NCBI RefSeq assembly: GCF_024171405.1
Contig: NZ_JALJZT010000002.1
Span: 2,418,001-2,482,000 of the forward strand
Reading direction: 5' to 3'
DNA: 64,000 nucleotides
From: Qipengyuania citrea
Lineage (GTDB): Bacteria > Pseudomonadota > Alphaproteobacteria > Sphingomonadales > Sphingomonadaceae
The position numbers and the translations under genes were made by a program. Of the stretch, positions 1-7,897 are shown one piece after another. How positions within the stretch are numbered: the stretch's first letter is position 1; each line of letters begins with the position of its first letter. Below the pieces are notes generated by a model. It did not search any database, was not told the origin of the DNA, and was given only the letters and a program-made list of their open reading frames with translations.

Positions 1-416
1 GAATAGCCCTGGCACCAGCGGATTTCGCCGCGGCAGATCGGCGGAATATGCTCCTGCTTCTGTGCCTCGTTGCCGTATTCGAGCAGCGTCGGGCCGAACA
101 TCATGACGCCCATGCCGCCGATCGGGTTGTAGGCACCCGCCTTGGCGAATTCCTGGTCGATGATCTTGGCCTGCGCCTTGGTGAGGCCGCCGCCGCCGTA
201 TTCCTTCGGCCAGGTGGGGGTGCCCCAGCCGCGCGCGCCCACGGCTTCGCGCCACTTGGTCTGCGCCGGCGTTTCATTGGTGGGGCCGTCCACGCCGGCC
301 AGCGCGTTCGACTGGCCCTTGAGTTCGGCGGGAAAATTGTCCGCCAGAAACTGCTGCACTTCCGCGCGGAAGGCGTCTTCGTCGGTCTGGGTTGCGGGCT
401 CGATTTGTGTGGCCAT
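1..416 (-). CDS. Acyl-CoA dehydrogenase, N-terminal part (cut by window edge)
   Basis: The reverse strand encodes about 138 residues of an acyl-CoA dehydrogenase: an N-terminal helical domain beginning MATQIEPATQ, the segment TWPKEYGGGGL, and the start of the middle domain at RGEIRWCQGYS, where the window ends. This flavoenzyme family oxidises acyl-CoA esters to 2-enoyl-CoA. The ATG at 416 is the first in-frame start, and a protein of about 390-400 residues is expected. It lies downstream of the ferredoxin on the same strand with a 68-nt gap, so it probably belongs to the P450-ferredoxin transcript and would act on the acid formed after hydroxylation (inference). Confidence 0.9.
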   Translation of the reverse strand, partial: MATQIEPATQTDEDAFRAEVQQFLADNFPAELKGQSNALAGVDGPTNETPAQTKWREAVGARGWGTPTWPKEYGGGGLTKAQAKIIDQEFAKAGAYNPIGGMGVMMFGPTLLEYGNEAQKQEHIPPICRGEIRWCQGY

Positions 417-484
417 GGGTGTTTTCTCGAAGAATCAAGGAAAGACAGATAAGAATGTAGGCTACGGGGACGAGGATCCCTCCG

Positions 485-811
485 TCAGTATTGTTGTTCG
501 GGTAGGTGAAGAACCAATCCATCCAGCATCGGCTTCATCGGAATCTGACAGGCAAGGCGACTGTATTCAGTGGTGCCTTCGGCGAACTGCAAGAGGTCGG
601 CCTCCATTCCATCATGCATAAGCCGACCCACCTTGTCGATCCATTCGGGATCGACATGCACATGACAGGTCGCGCAAGCACATACCCCTCCGCAATCGCC
701 ATCGATACCCGGCACGTCATTGTATAGCGCCGCTTCCCTGGCTGTCTCGCCTTCTTCTATTTCGACCTCCCGTCGCTCACCATCGCTAGCCACGAACGTA
801 ATTTTGATCAT
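485..811 (-). CDS. 2Fe-2S ferredoxin (adrenodoxin/putidaredoxin type), P450 redox partner
   Basis: This 108-residue ferredoxin carries the adrenodoxin-type cluster ligands C40, C46, C49 and C88 (pattern CX5CX2C plus a distal Cys); C44 is extra. The start at 811 is chosen because MIKITFVASD is the usual N-terminus of the family and a GGAG lies a few bases upstream; a longer in-frame extension reaches into the P450 gene and is unlikely. It sits 28 nt downstream of the P450 and most likely passes electrons to it. No ferredoxin reductase gene is visible in the window, so that partner must be encoded elsewhere. Confidence 0.93.
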   Translation of the reverse strand: MIKITFVASDGERREVEIEEGETAREAALYNDVPGIDGDCGGVCACATCHVHVDPEWIDKVGRLMHDGMEADLLQFAEGTTEYSRLACQIPMKPMLDGLVLHLPEQQY

Positions 812-839
812 CTTGAACTCCGCATTTCGATCTCGAGAG

Positions 840-2102
840 TCAGCGGGCGCGGAGCCGCACCGGCAGCCTGGTGATTCCGCGGACGAGGTTTGAAAAAAGA
901 CGCTCTGGTTCACCTGTAACCTCGACCCGGGAAAAGCGCTTGTGAATTTCTTCCCAGATGATCCGCAGCTGCAGTTCCGCGAGCCGGTTTCCCATGCAGC
1001 GGTGAATGCCATAGCCGAATGAGAGGTGATGGCGCGGATTTTTGCGGTCGATGATGAACTGGTCCGCGCGCTCGATAGCACTCTCGTCGCGGTTGCCTGA
1101 CAGGTACCACATCACCACCTTGTCGCCCTTCTTGATCTGTTTGCCGCCGATCTCCCAATCTTCCAGCGCGGTGCGGCGCATATGAGTGAGGGGGGTCTGC
1201 CAACGGATGATTTCCGGAACCATTTTGCTAATGAGCGAAGGATCCGCGTCGAGTTTCGCGTACTCGTCCGGGCTTTGGTTCAAGGCGAGCACGCCGCCGC
1301 TGATGGAATTGCGTGTTGTGTCGTTTCCACCGACGATCAGCAGCATAAGATTGCCGAGAAACTCGAGGAACGGCATGTCGCGCGTGGCGGGAGAATGAGC
1401 CATCATCGAGATGAGGTCGTTCTTCGGCTCCTCGTTTATCCGTTCGTCCCACAGAGTCTTGAAATACATCGCGCAACCGATGAGTTCTTCGCGCCGCGCC
1501 TCGTAGGATTCGACGATCCCGGTTTCAGGTGCCGCAGTTGCTACATCGGACCAGCGCGTCAGCTTGCGCCGCTCCTCCCAAGGGAAATCAAACAAGGTTG
1601 CCAGCGTCATCGTCGTCAACTCGATCGCAACCTTATCCACCCAGTCGAAATCTTCGCCAATCGGGAGTTCATCGAGAATCTCTCCCGCGCGCTTGCGGAT
1701 GATCGGCTCGAGCAGTTGCAGGTTGGACGGAGCCACTGCCGGAGTCACCGCCTTGCGCTGCTGATCGTGCTTGGGCGGGTCCATCGCTATGAACATTTCA
1801 AGTTCGAGCGCGCCTTCCACCGAATGCATGTCCTGGATTGCAATTCCGCCTAGCTTCGCTTCCGAAGAGAAGACCTTATGATTGGTGTCCACCGCCATGA
1901 TGTCGTCGAACTTGGTAATGGACCAGTAAGGGCCGACATAGCTCTCGCGGCAGTAGTGGACAGGTTCTTCGGCGCGCAACCTGTCAAAAAATAGACCGAT
2001 GGTATCGTTCTGAAACAGGCTTGGCCGGGCCACGTCGATTTCCTCGATCGGAATTGACGCGATCCTCGCCGCGGCATCCGGCTCGGCGATCTGGCTGTCC
2101 AT
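840..2102 (-). CDS. Cytochrome P450, CYP153-like (alkane/terpene terminal hydroxylase family)
   Basis: This 420-residue soluble bacterial P450 has the I-helix oxygen-activation motif VGGNDTTRN at about 257-265, the K-helix ExxR at E297-R300, and the haem-binding segment FGYGIHRCMG with ligand Cys369. The pair VGGNDTT and FG(F/Y)GIHRC is the signature on which CYP153 degenerate primers are based. CYP153 enzymes hydroxylate terminal carbons of alkanes, cycloalkanes or terpenes using a ferredoxin and a ferredoxin reductase. The ferredoxin gene follows directly. AGAAGGA lies about 10 nt before the ATG at 2102. The substrate is unknown; the family call rests on motif recall. Confidence 0.88.
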   Translation of the reverse strand: MDSQIAEPDAAARIASIPIEEIDVARPSLFQNDTIGLFFDRLRAEEPVHYCRESYVGPYWSITKFDDIMAVDTNHKVFSSEAKLGGIAIQDMHSVEGALELEMFIAMDPPKHDQQRKAVTPAVAPSNLQLLEPIIRKRAGEILDELPIGEDFDWVDKVAIELTTMTLATLFDFPWEERRKLTRWSDVATAAPETGIVESYEARREELIGCAMYFKTLWDERINEEPKNDLISMMAHSPATRDMPFLEFLGNLMLLIVGGNDTTRNSISGGVLALNQSPDEYAKLDADPSLISKMVPEIIRWQTPLTHMRRTALEDWEIGGKQIKKGDKVVMWYLSGNRDESAIERADQFIIDRKNPRHHLSFGYGIHRCMGNRLAELQLRIIWEEIHKRFSRVEVTGEPERLFSNLVRGITRLPVRLRAR

Positions 2103-2303
2103 AAGAACTATTCCTTCTACATCTCAGGCCTGATCGGCCTTCAGTCATCCTTAAGGGAGACATCTCGTGCAGTCAATAAATCGTATACTCTTTTAGTCCC
2201 TTGCAGACACCAATCCCATCGGATAGTGTGCCGATCCAACGAAGGTTTGCTAATATCCTTATACTTTTTATTCGAGAGGTGCGGGTGTGCTGATGAGTGG
2301 CGG
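2103..2303. promoter_or_regulatory. Divergent promoter region between P450 operon and GntR operon
   Basis: About 200 AT-richer bases separate the two divergent operons and must hold both promoters. An interrupted dyad ATCGG-N8-CCGAT spans 2218-2235, and a second, AGGC-N7-GGCCT, lies near 2126-2141. Either could be an operator for the adjacent GntR/FCD regulator, but neither matches a motif I can name, so this is inference from position. Confidence 0.35.
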
Positions 2304-3032
2304 ATGTCAGCGGTGAAGAAGGCCAAGCGTGCCCTTTCTCTTGCGCAAAGCATCGTGCGGGACATCGAGGCGGGTCGCCATAACCCGGGTGACAGGCTTC
2401 CGCGCGAGGATGAAATGCTCGCGCGTTACGAGGTTGCGCGCGCAACTTTGCGGGAGGCTTTGCGGTTCCTGGAATTGCAAGGGGTCATCCATCTCCAGCT
2501 CGGCCGTGGTGGAGGTCCCGTCGTAGCCCGTCCGCAGACCGGCGATTTTGCAAGCAGTTTGTCATTGATTCTGCATTTCATGGAAGCCGATTTGCGTGGT
2601 TTGCTTGAATTGCGCGAAGCAATTGCTCCCGATGTCGCAGGGTATGCAGCCCAGCGTGCAACTACCGCTGATCTCAGCGCGTTGGCAGGGTGTCTGGCGG
2701 AATTGAGGCATCATGAAGCCTCTGATCAATTCGAGGAACTTAATCGCAGATTTCACGACTTGTTGGGTTGGGCGAGCGGCAATCCGCTGTTCGGTTTGCT
2801 GACCTCTGCGATGCATCTGTTGACCCGCGAGTTTTCCCATTCGCTGGGATATTCGGCACAGGAACGGGCGGTGCAGATGAAGTTTCTGGTGCGGGTGCTC
2901 GAGGCAGTGCGGACTGGCGACAGCGCCGCGGCCCGTCAAGCAATGAGCCGGTTGGTGGCCGGCTCTGCCGTCTATCTTTCGGAGCGCAGCCCCGAGCTGG
3001 TCTCGCAGCGGGTGCGGTGGGGGCAGCTGTAG
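2304..3032 (+). CDS. GntR-family transcriptional regulator with FCD domain
   Basis: This 242-residue regulator has an N-terminal winged helix-turn-helix (about residues 10-75, including PGDRLPREDEMLARYEVARA and TLREALRFLELQGVI) and an all-helical C-terminal FCD domain (about 90-230) that usually binds a carboxylate or acyl ligand. The ATG at 2304 is preferred because the residues upstream in the open frame do not resemble the family. It is the first gene of the long plus-strand operon and diverges from the P450 operon, so it probably controls both in response to a pathway intermediate (inference from position). Confidence 0.9.
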   Translation: MSAVKKAKRALSLAQSIVRDIEAGRHNPGDRLPREDEMLARYEVARATLREALRFLELQGVIHLQLGRGGGPVVARPQTGDFASSLSLILHFMEADLRGLLELREAIAPDVAGYAAQRATTADLSALAGCLAELRHHEASDQFEELNRRFHDLLGWASGNPLFGLLTSAMHLLTREFSHSLGYSAQERAVQMKFLVRVLEAVRTGDSAAARQAMSRLVAGSAVYLSERSPELVSQRVRWGQL

Positions 3033-3082
3033 AATTTTCAATAGTTTGAGTGTGCGTTTAGGCAAGTGGCTGGAGAGGAAGA

Positions 3083-4225
3083 ATGGCGTTGAAGAGCCGA
3101 ATATGCGAAATGCTGGGGATCCGGTACCCGATCCTGCTTGCCGGGATGGGCGGAGCGAGCGTTCCGGCGCTGGCGGCTGCGGTTTCGAATGCCGGCGGGC
3201 TCGGGGTCCTGGGTGCCGCGGCGTGTTCGCCCGATCAGTTGCGTGACTGGATTCGCCAGACCCGGGAATTGACCGACAAACCTTTCGGTGTCGATACGCT
3301 GCTCCCCGCGTCGGTCAGGCGCGGCTCTGCCCCTCAAAGCGGTGCTGCACCCCAAAATCCCATGGATCTGATGGGTGAATATCAGCAGTTCGCGCGCGAC
3401 TTCATGGATCGTGAAGAGCTTCCGGAGGTCGATGCTGCCGCCGCCATGCGGGCGGCGGGCGCGCCTGAAATGGGCAAGGGCGGCCCGCAGTTGTTCTCGA
3501 AGGAATTCTTTGAGGCGCAGATGGAAGTGGTGATCGAGGAAAAGGTGCCGGTTTATGCTGCCGGCCTTGGCAATCCTGAACCGTGGATGGATCGGCTCCA
3601 TGCCAATGGCACCAAGGTCATGGCGGTGATCGGCAAGGTCAAGCACGCCGAACAGGTCGTCGGGTCGGGCATCGACATGATCGTCGCGCAAGGGCACGAT
3701 GGCGGAGGTCACAACTCGCCGATCGGGACTATTTCCTTGATTCCCCAGGTGGTCGACGCCGTTGGCGATCGTGTTCCTGTCCTTGGGGCCGGCGGTATCT
3801 CGGATGGCCGGGGTGTTGCCGCTGCGATGATGCTGGGGGCAGAGGGCGCGTGGGTCGGCACGGCATTTCTCGCGACCGAGGAAGCGGGCATCGAGCGCTT
3901 CCAGAAAGAGGCGATCACCGAAAGCGGCGATGCCGATACGGTCGTTAGTCGATCGCTTACCGGCAAACCGGCGCGCATGATCCGTAACAAATGGGCCGAC
4001 GCCTGGGTGCAGGCCGGAAAGGAGCCTCTGCCGATGCCCTATCAGTCGATGATCTCCGGCCCGGTCATGGCCTCCGGGATCAAGGCAGAGCGCAAGGATG
4101 TCATCCCCGGCTTCGCGGGGCAAGGCATCGGCCTGATCGATTCGATCCGGCCTGCCGCCGAAGTGATGCGCGACCTGGTCGATGGAGCCGAGAAGGCGTT
4201 GGCGTCCGCTGGTATCTACAAGTGA
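3083..4225 (+). CDS. Nitronate monooxygenase-like (2-nitropropane dioxygenase family) flavoprotein
   Basis: This 380-residue TIM-barrel flavoprotein has the N-terminal GIRYPILLAGMGG, a central GHDGGGHNSPIGT at about 204-216 (the family usually has GxEAGGH here), and the FMN phosphate-binding stretch GAGGISDGRGVAAAMMLGA followed by WVGTAFLATEE. The family includes nitronate monooxygenases and NAD(P)H:quinone reductases, and many members in catabolic clusters have no known reaction. An insertion of about 60 residues (roughly 80-140) follows the first strands. A GAGAGGAAG sequence precedes the ATG. As the second gene of the operon it may reduce or oxidise a pathway intermediate; the true substrate is unknown. 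Confidence 0.85.
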   Translation: MALKSRICEMLGIRYPILLAGMGGASVPALAAAVSNAGGLGVLGAAACSPDQLRDWIRQTRELTDKPFGVDTLLPASVRRGSAPQSGAAPQNPMDLMGEYQQFARDFMDREELPEVDAAAAMRAAGAPEMGKGGPQLFSKEFFEAQMEVVIEEKVPVYAAGLGNPEPWMDRLHANGTKVMAVIGKVKHAEQVVGSGIDMIVAQGHDGGGHNSPIGTISLIPQVVDAVGDRVPVLGAGGISDGRGVAAAMMLGAEGAWVGTAFLATEEAGIERFQKEAITESGDADTVVSRSLTGKPARMIRNKWADAWVQAGKEPLPMPYQSMISGPVMASGIKAERKDVIPGFAGQGIGLIDSIRPAAEVMRDLVDGAEKALASAGIYK

Positions 4226-4243
4226 AGCGCAGGAGGCAAGAAG

Positions 4244-4309
4244 ATGGCTTACGCCAAAGGTCATGAATTGCGCCGCCCCGTAGAGCCTCTCAGAGCGCTG
4301 GGGCAATGA
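4244..4309 (+). other. 21-codon ORF with strong ribosome binding site: probable displaced N-terminus of the Coq4-like gene
   Basis: AGGAGGCAAGAAG precedes the ATG at 4244, the best Shine-Dalgarno sequence in this operon. The ORF encodes MAYAKGHELRRPVEPLRALG plus Q and stops at 4307-4309, overlapping the ATG of the next frame. One extra G in the GGGG run at 4300-4303 would fuse it in frame to the Coq4-like protein, giving ...[18 protein letters not shown], which reads like a natural continuation. It is therefore either a frameshifted 5' end (mutation or sequencing error), a recoding site, or a translated leader coupling translation through ATGA. Confidence 0.6.
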
Positions 4310-4998
4310 GGCAGTTGATTGCCGACAAGGAGGATACGGCGCAGGTGTTCCGTATCGTCAAGGCATTGTCGGGCAATTCCTATTATCGGAATTTCAATCG
4401 CTTCATGAAGTCGAGCGATGGGCGGCGTATCGCTTCCGACCGGGCCGACCTACTTGAAACCTTGTGCGATCGCAAACGCCTTGCGACCTGTGCGTCTGGC
4501 ACGCTTGGCCGAGCCTACCTCGATTTTGTTTACGGGGAGGGTCTGACAGCAGAAGGTCTGGCGGAAGCCAGCGAGGCCGGAGGTCTGGAGGACCTCGGCG
4601 ACCCCGATGTTTCCCTCTATCGTCGGCGCCTTCGCGATTCGCATGACCTGTTTCATGACGTCGCCGGATACGGCAGGGACGCACTGGGCGAATTGTGCGT
4701 GCTGTCCTTCGGAAACGCGCAATTCTATAATCACGGGATCGCTTTCATCTTGGGCGTCGGCATTCCCAAGATGAAACTGGAAGCTGCCCAGTTGCCAGTG
4801 GCGCGCGCTGCATTTGAAGCGTGGCGCCGGGGCCGGGCTGCAGCCGATCTGACCACCTTCTACTGGGAAGAAAATCTCGATCGTCCGTTGGAGGATGTCC
4901 GCCGCGAGTTGCGACTGCGTCCGCCGGAGACCTATCAGAGGGTGCGCGCTCTTTCCGAACAGCTCGAACGCGATTACCAGGCGGTCAGGCAGGCATGA
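4306..4998 (+). CDS. Coq4-like protein in a catabolic operon
   Basis: The 230-residue frame carries the Coq4 metal-binding signature HD-x2-H-x11-E as H113, D114, H117 and E129, inside [19 protein letters not shown]. Coq4 acts in ubiquinone biosynthesis, where it has been linked to oxidative decarboxylation and hydroxylation at C1 of the ring precursor. Here the gene lies between a flavoprotein and a thiolase-fold protein, so it is more likely a paralogue recruited to the catabolic pathway than the housekeeping gene. Its start (ATG 4306, no clear ribosome site) is doubtful because the 5' part seems displaced by one base. The stop overlaps the next start (ATGA at 4995). Confidence 0.85.
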   Translation: MRQLIADKEDTAQVFRIVKALSGNSYYRNFNRFMKSSDGRRIASDRADLLETLCDRKRLATCASGTLGRAYLDFVYGEGLTAEGLAEASEAGGLEDLGDPDVSLYRRRLRDSHDLFHDVAGYGRDALGELCVLSFGNAQFYNHGIAFILGVGIPKMKLEAAQLPVARAAFEAWRRGRAAADLTTFYWEENLDRPLEDVRRELRLRPPETYQRVRALSEQLERDYQAVRQA

Positions 4999-6167
4999 GC
5001 TTAAGCGACAAATCGGCCATCACCGGAGTGGGCGAAACCGCTTTCGTGAAAGGCACCGAGAAAACCGCGGTCGACATGATGCTGGAAGCATCGCGCAAAG
5101 CCATAGCAGATGCAGGGCTGAAGCCGTCGGATATCGACGGCATGGTTCCTCCGCCGATCTACACCACCTCGGAAGAGATGGCGGCTAACCTCGGTATCGA
5201 AGTTCTGCGCTATGCCTCTACGGTCCACATGGGCGGGGCGAGCCCTACCACGGCACTCCAGAACGCCGCGATGGCAATTGCCAGCGGCTTATGCGACCAT
5301 GTGCTGGTGACGCTCGGGTGGAACGGTTATTCCGCCTTGCGGCCCAAGCCTGGCGCACCGCCGACGCGGCCGATGAACATGAACACCCTGACGAATACGA
5401 TCCAAGGCTATTACATTCCGTATGGCGTGTTCCTGCCGGTGCAGATGTATGCCTGGCTCGCCACCCGGCACTCCCGAATTTACGATATCGGCCCGGAAGC
5501 GATGGCGGCCGTTGCACTGGCGTGCCGTCGCCATGCGCAGATGAATCCGCAGGCCTTCACTTATGGCCGGGAACTGGATGCCGAAACCTACCATTCCACG
5601 CGCTGGATATCCGAACCCTTTCGCCTCTACGATTGCTGTCTGGAGACTGACGGGGCATGCGCAGTCGTGGTTTCGCGAATAGACCGCGCCAGGGACATGC
5701 CGCATGTTCCCGTGAGCATCGCCGGTGCGGCTGAAGGGCATCCTTACCCCGCCGACGATATCCCTTCGCGTCCCGACCCCTTCAAGATCGGCCTGAGCTA
5801 CGCCGCGCCGCGCGCGTTCGAAATGGCGGGGGTCGATCGCGAAGACATGGATTTTCTGCAGATCTACGACTGCTTCACCTACGTGGTTCTCCTTCAGCTG
5901 GAGGCCCTGGGCTATTGCGAACCAGGTGGACAGGCAGAGTTCGTCGCGAATGGCCAGATCGAGCTGGGCGGGCGCTATCCCGTCAACACCCATGGCGGCC
6001 TGCTGAGCGAGGCCCATGTTTGGGGACTGAACCATGTCGTCGAGGCGGTGCGTCAGTTGCGCCACGATTGTGGGGAGCGGCAGGTCGAAGGCGCCCAGAC
6101 CGGCCTGGTGACCGGCTGGGGCGATCTGGGTGACGGCAGTATAGCGATTTTGAGGAGGTTTGCGTGA
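4995..6167 (+). CDS. Thiolase-fold lipid-transfer-type protein (SCPx/Ltp-like), possible retro-aldolase
   Basis: This 390-residue thiolase-superfamily protein starts [15 protein letters not shown]. Where thiolases have their nucleophilic Cys the sequence is [15 protein letters not shown] (about 78-92), so no Cys is present. The C-terminal region has [18 protein letters not shown] and [11 protein letters not shown]. Loss of the Cys together with a neighbouring DUF35 partner is what is seen in Ltp2-type retro-aldolases that remove side chains from steroid CoA esters. Aldol cleavage is therefore a better guess than thiolysis, though this is inference. Starts and stops overlap with the genes on both sides, implying translational coupling. 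Confidence 0.85.
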   Translation: MSLSDKSAITGVGETAFVKGTEKTAVDMMLEASRKAIADAGLKPSDIDGMVPPPIYTTSEEMAANLGIEVLRYASTVHMGGASPTTALQNAAMAIASGLCDHVLVTLGWNGYSALRPKPGAPPTRPMNMNTLTNTIQGYYIPYGVFLPVQMYAWLATRHSRIYDIGPEAMAAVALACRRHAQMNPQAFTYGRELDAETYHSTRWISEPFRLYDCCLETDGACAVVVSRIDRARDMPHVPVSIAGAAEGHPYPADDIPSRPDPFKIGLSYAAPRAFEMAGVDREDMDFLQIYDCFTYVVLLQLEALGYCEPGGQAEFVANGQIELGGRYPVNTHGGLLSEAHVWGLNHVVEAVRQLRHDCGERQVEGAQTGLVTGWGDLGDGSIAILRRFA

Positions 6168-6640
6168 GCGACGAGAAAGATCTGCCGCCCAAGATGCGCC
6201 CCTCGGCGCAGGCCGCACCAGCCAAGCCAAAGCCGCGCCCGCAGGATCCGGTGGAGCAGGAATTCTGGAACCGGTGTCAGGACGGCAACCTTTACTTCCA
6301 GCAGTGCGAAGGATGCGGCAGTTTTCGGCATTTGCCGCGCTATATGTGCGCCCGATGCGGTTCTCCTGAATGGTCGTGGGAGCGTAGCACCGGCAATGGC
6401 ACGCTGTTTTCCTGGACGGTGACCCATCAGGCACTGCATCCCGCCTTCGCCGGCGAGATTCCCTTCATCGCTGCGGTGGTGGAACTGGAGGAGGGAGTGC
6501 GCATGGCAACCCGGCTGGTCGATTGCGCGCTCGACGAGCTTGAGCTCGATCTGCCGGTCACGCTGGATTTCGAGCCGATCTCCGAAGATTTTCGCCTGCC
6601 AGTATTCCGACCCGTCGCGATCGCGCGCGCAGAAGGATAG
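6164..6640 (+). CDS. DUF35 / OB-fold acyl-CoA-associated protein with zinc ribbon
   Basis: This 158-residue protein has a rubredoxin-like zinc ribbon with C48, C51, C62 and C65 (CEGC and CARC) followed by an OB-fold ([14 protein letters not shown], then the strands [20 protein letters not shown]). DUF35 proteins form complexes with thiolase-fold enzymes and are needed for activity of Ltp2-type aldolases. The GTG start at 6164 has GGAGG six bases upstream and overlaps the stop of the thiolase-fold gene (GTGA). The pair is probably a heteromeric enzyme. The Pro/Ala/Lys-rich first 25 residues look unstructured. Confidence 0.88.
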   Translation: MSDEKDLPPKMRPSAQAAPAKPKPRPQDPVEQEFWNRCQDGNLYFQQCEGCGSFRHLPRYMCARCGSPEWSWERSTGNGTLFSWTVTHQALHPAFAGEIPFIAAVVELEEGVRMATRLVDCALDELELDLPVTLDFEPISEDFRLPVFRPVAIARAEG

Positions 6641-6646
6641 ACCAAG

Positions 6647-7897
6647 ATGGATCTCGACTACGGACCCCAGTATGACGCGTTTCGCGAGGAAGTGCGCCAG
6701 TTCCTGCAAACCCACGGTCACCGCGCACCCGATGGCCAAGGCCGTGCCGCGCGCCCTTCCCCCGAAGCCGTCGAATGGCAAAAGCTGTTGATCCTGCATG
6801 GTTACACGGCGCGTACGATTCCCAAGGAATACGGCGGATACGGAGCCGAGCCGGACATCCTGAAATCGCGGATCATTGCCGAGGAATTTTCGCGCGCTGG
6901 CATCCCCGCAGGCCTTGCGAACCAGGGCATTTCCATGCTCGTTCCCACGCTGCTGGAACTCGGAACCGAAGCCCAGAAACGGCAATGGATCGAGCCGACC
7001 CTAAATGGCGAGATAGTCTGGTGTCAGGGATATTCGGAACCTGGAGCGGGATCGGACCTCGCCGCGCTCAAGACCAGCGCCCGCGTCGAAAATGGCGACT
7101 TTGTCATCAACGGACAGAAGATCTGGACCAGCACGGCCAAGCAGGCGGACATGATCTTTTGCCTTGTTCGGACCGAACCGGACGCGCCCAAGCACGGCGG
7201 CATCTCCTACTTGATCTTCTCGATGGACACACCAGGGATCGAGGTCCGACCACTCAAGACCATGACCGGTCATGCCGAGTTCAATGAAACGTTCTTTACC
7301 GACGTGCGGGTTCCCCTGGATCAGATCGTCGGGCAGCGCGGGCAGGGGTGGTACGTGGCCAATGCCACACTGGGCCATGAACGTGGCATGCTGGGCGACC
7401 CCGATGCACTGGAAAACCGGCTCCAGGCGCTGGTCAGGCTGATGCAAAAAGAACGCATCGGCCAGGGTTGCGCAATGGACAACGCCGTTCTGCGTGACCG
7501 GCTGGTTGCATTGCAAGCCGAAGTCGCGGCGATGAAATTCAACGGCATGCGCATCCTGTCGAACAGCCTTAGGGGGGATGCCGGCGGCATGGCGAAACTT
7601 GTCGTGAAGCTGCAGAGCTGTGAGCTCGCCCATCAGATTTCCGCGCTCGCGATCGACGCAATGGGCGAGATGGGCATACTCTATCACGGAAGCGAGCGCG
7701 AGCGCGAAGACGGTGCCTGGCAGTGGAACTACATGTTCCAGCTTGGTCTGATCATCGGTGGAGGCACCGCCCAGATCCAGAAGAACATCATCGCCGAACG
7801 CGGGCTGGAAATGCCGCGCGAACCCAAGTTCGCAACGCCTCCCGCCGTCGAACAGGCGACGGCCGTTGCAAGCGGGCAGAATAAGGGAGCCGCCTGA
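6647..7897 (+). CDS. Acyl-CoA dehydrogenase, subunit A of a probable heteromeric pair
   Basis: A 416-residue acyl-CoA dehydrogenase with the N-terminal helical domain (MDLDYGPQYDAFREEVRQFL), the central FAD/substrate segment WCQGYSEPGAGSDLAALKT and WTSTAKQADMIFCLVRTE, and a C-terminal helical domain ending in a flexible Ala/Gln-rich tail. It overlaps the next, shorter acyl-CoA dehydrogenase by one base (TGATG). Adjacent, dissimilar dehydrogenase genes typically encode alpha2beta2 enzymes acting on bulky ring-bearing CoA esters, as in steroid and bile-acid side-chain degradation. Heterotetramer formation is inferred from this arrangement. Confidence 0.92.
   Translation: MDLDYGPQYDAFREEVRQFLQTHGHRAPDGQGRAARPSPEAVEWQKLLILHGYTARTIPKEYGGYGAEPDILKSRIIAEEFSRAGIPAGLANQGISMLVPTLLELGTEAQKRQWIEPTLNGEIVWCQGYSEPGAGSDLAALKTSARVENGDFVINGQKIWTSTAKQADMIFCLVRTEPDAPKHGGISYLIFSMDTPGIEVRPLKTMTGHAEFNETFFTDVRVPLDQIVGQRGQGWYVANATLGHERGMLGDPDALENRLQALVRLMQKERIGQGCAMDNAVLRDRLVALQAEVAAMKFNGMRILSNSLRGDAGGMAKLVVKLQSCELAHQISALAIDAMGEMGILYHGSEREREDGAWQWNYMFQLGLIIGGGTAQIQKNIIAERGLEMPREPKFATPPAVEQATAVASGQNKGAA

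Noticed and set aside
4995-6167. Calling this gene a plain acetyl-CoA acetyltransferase
   Set aside because: The expected nucleophilic Cys is missing, so thiolase activity cannot be assumed.
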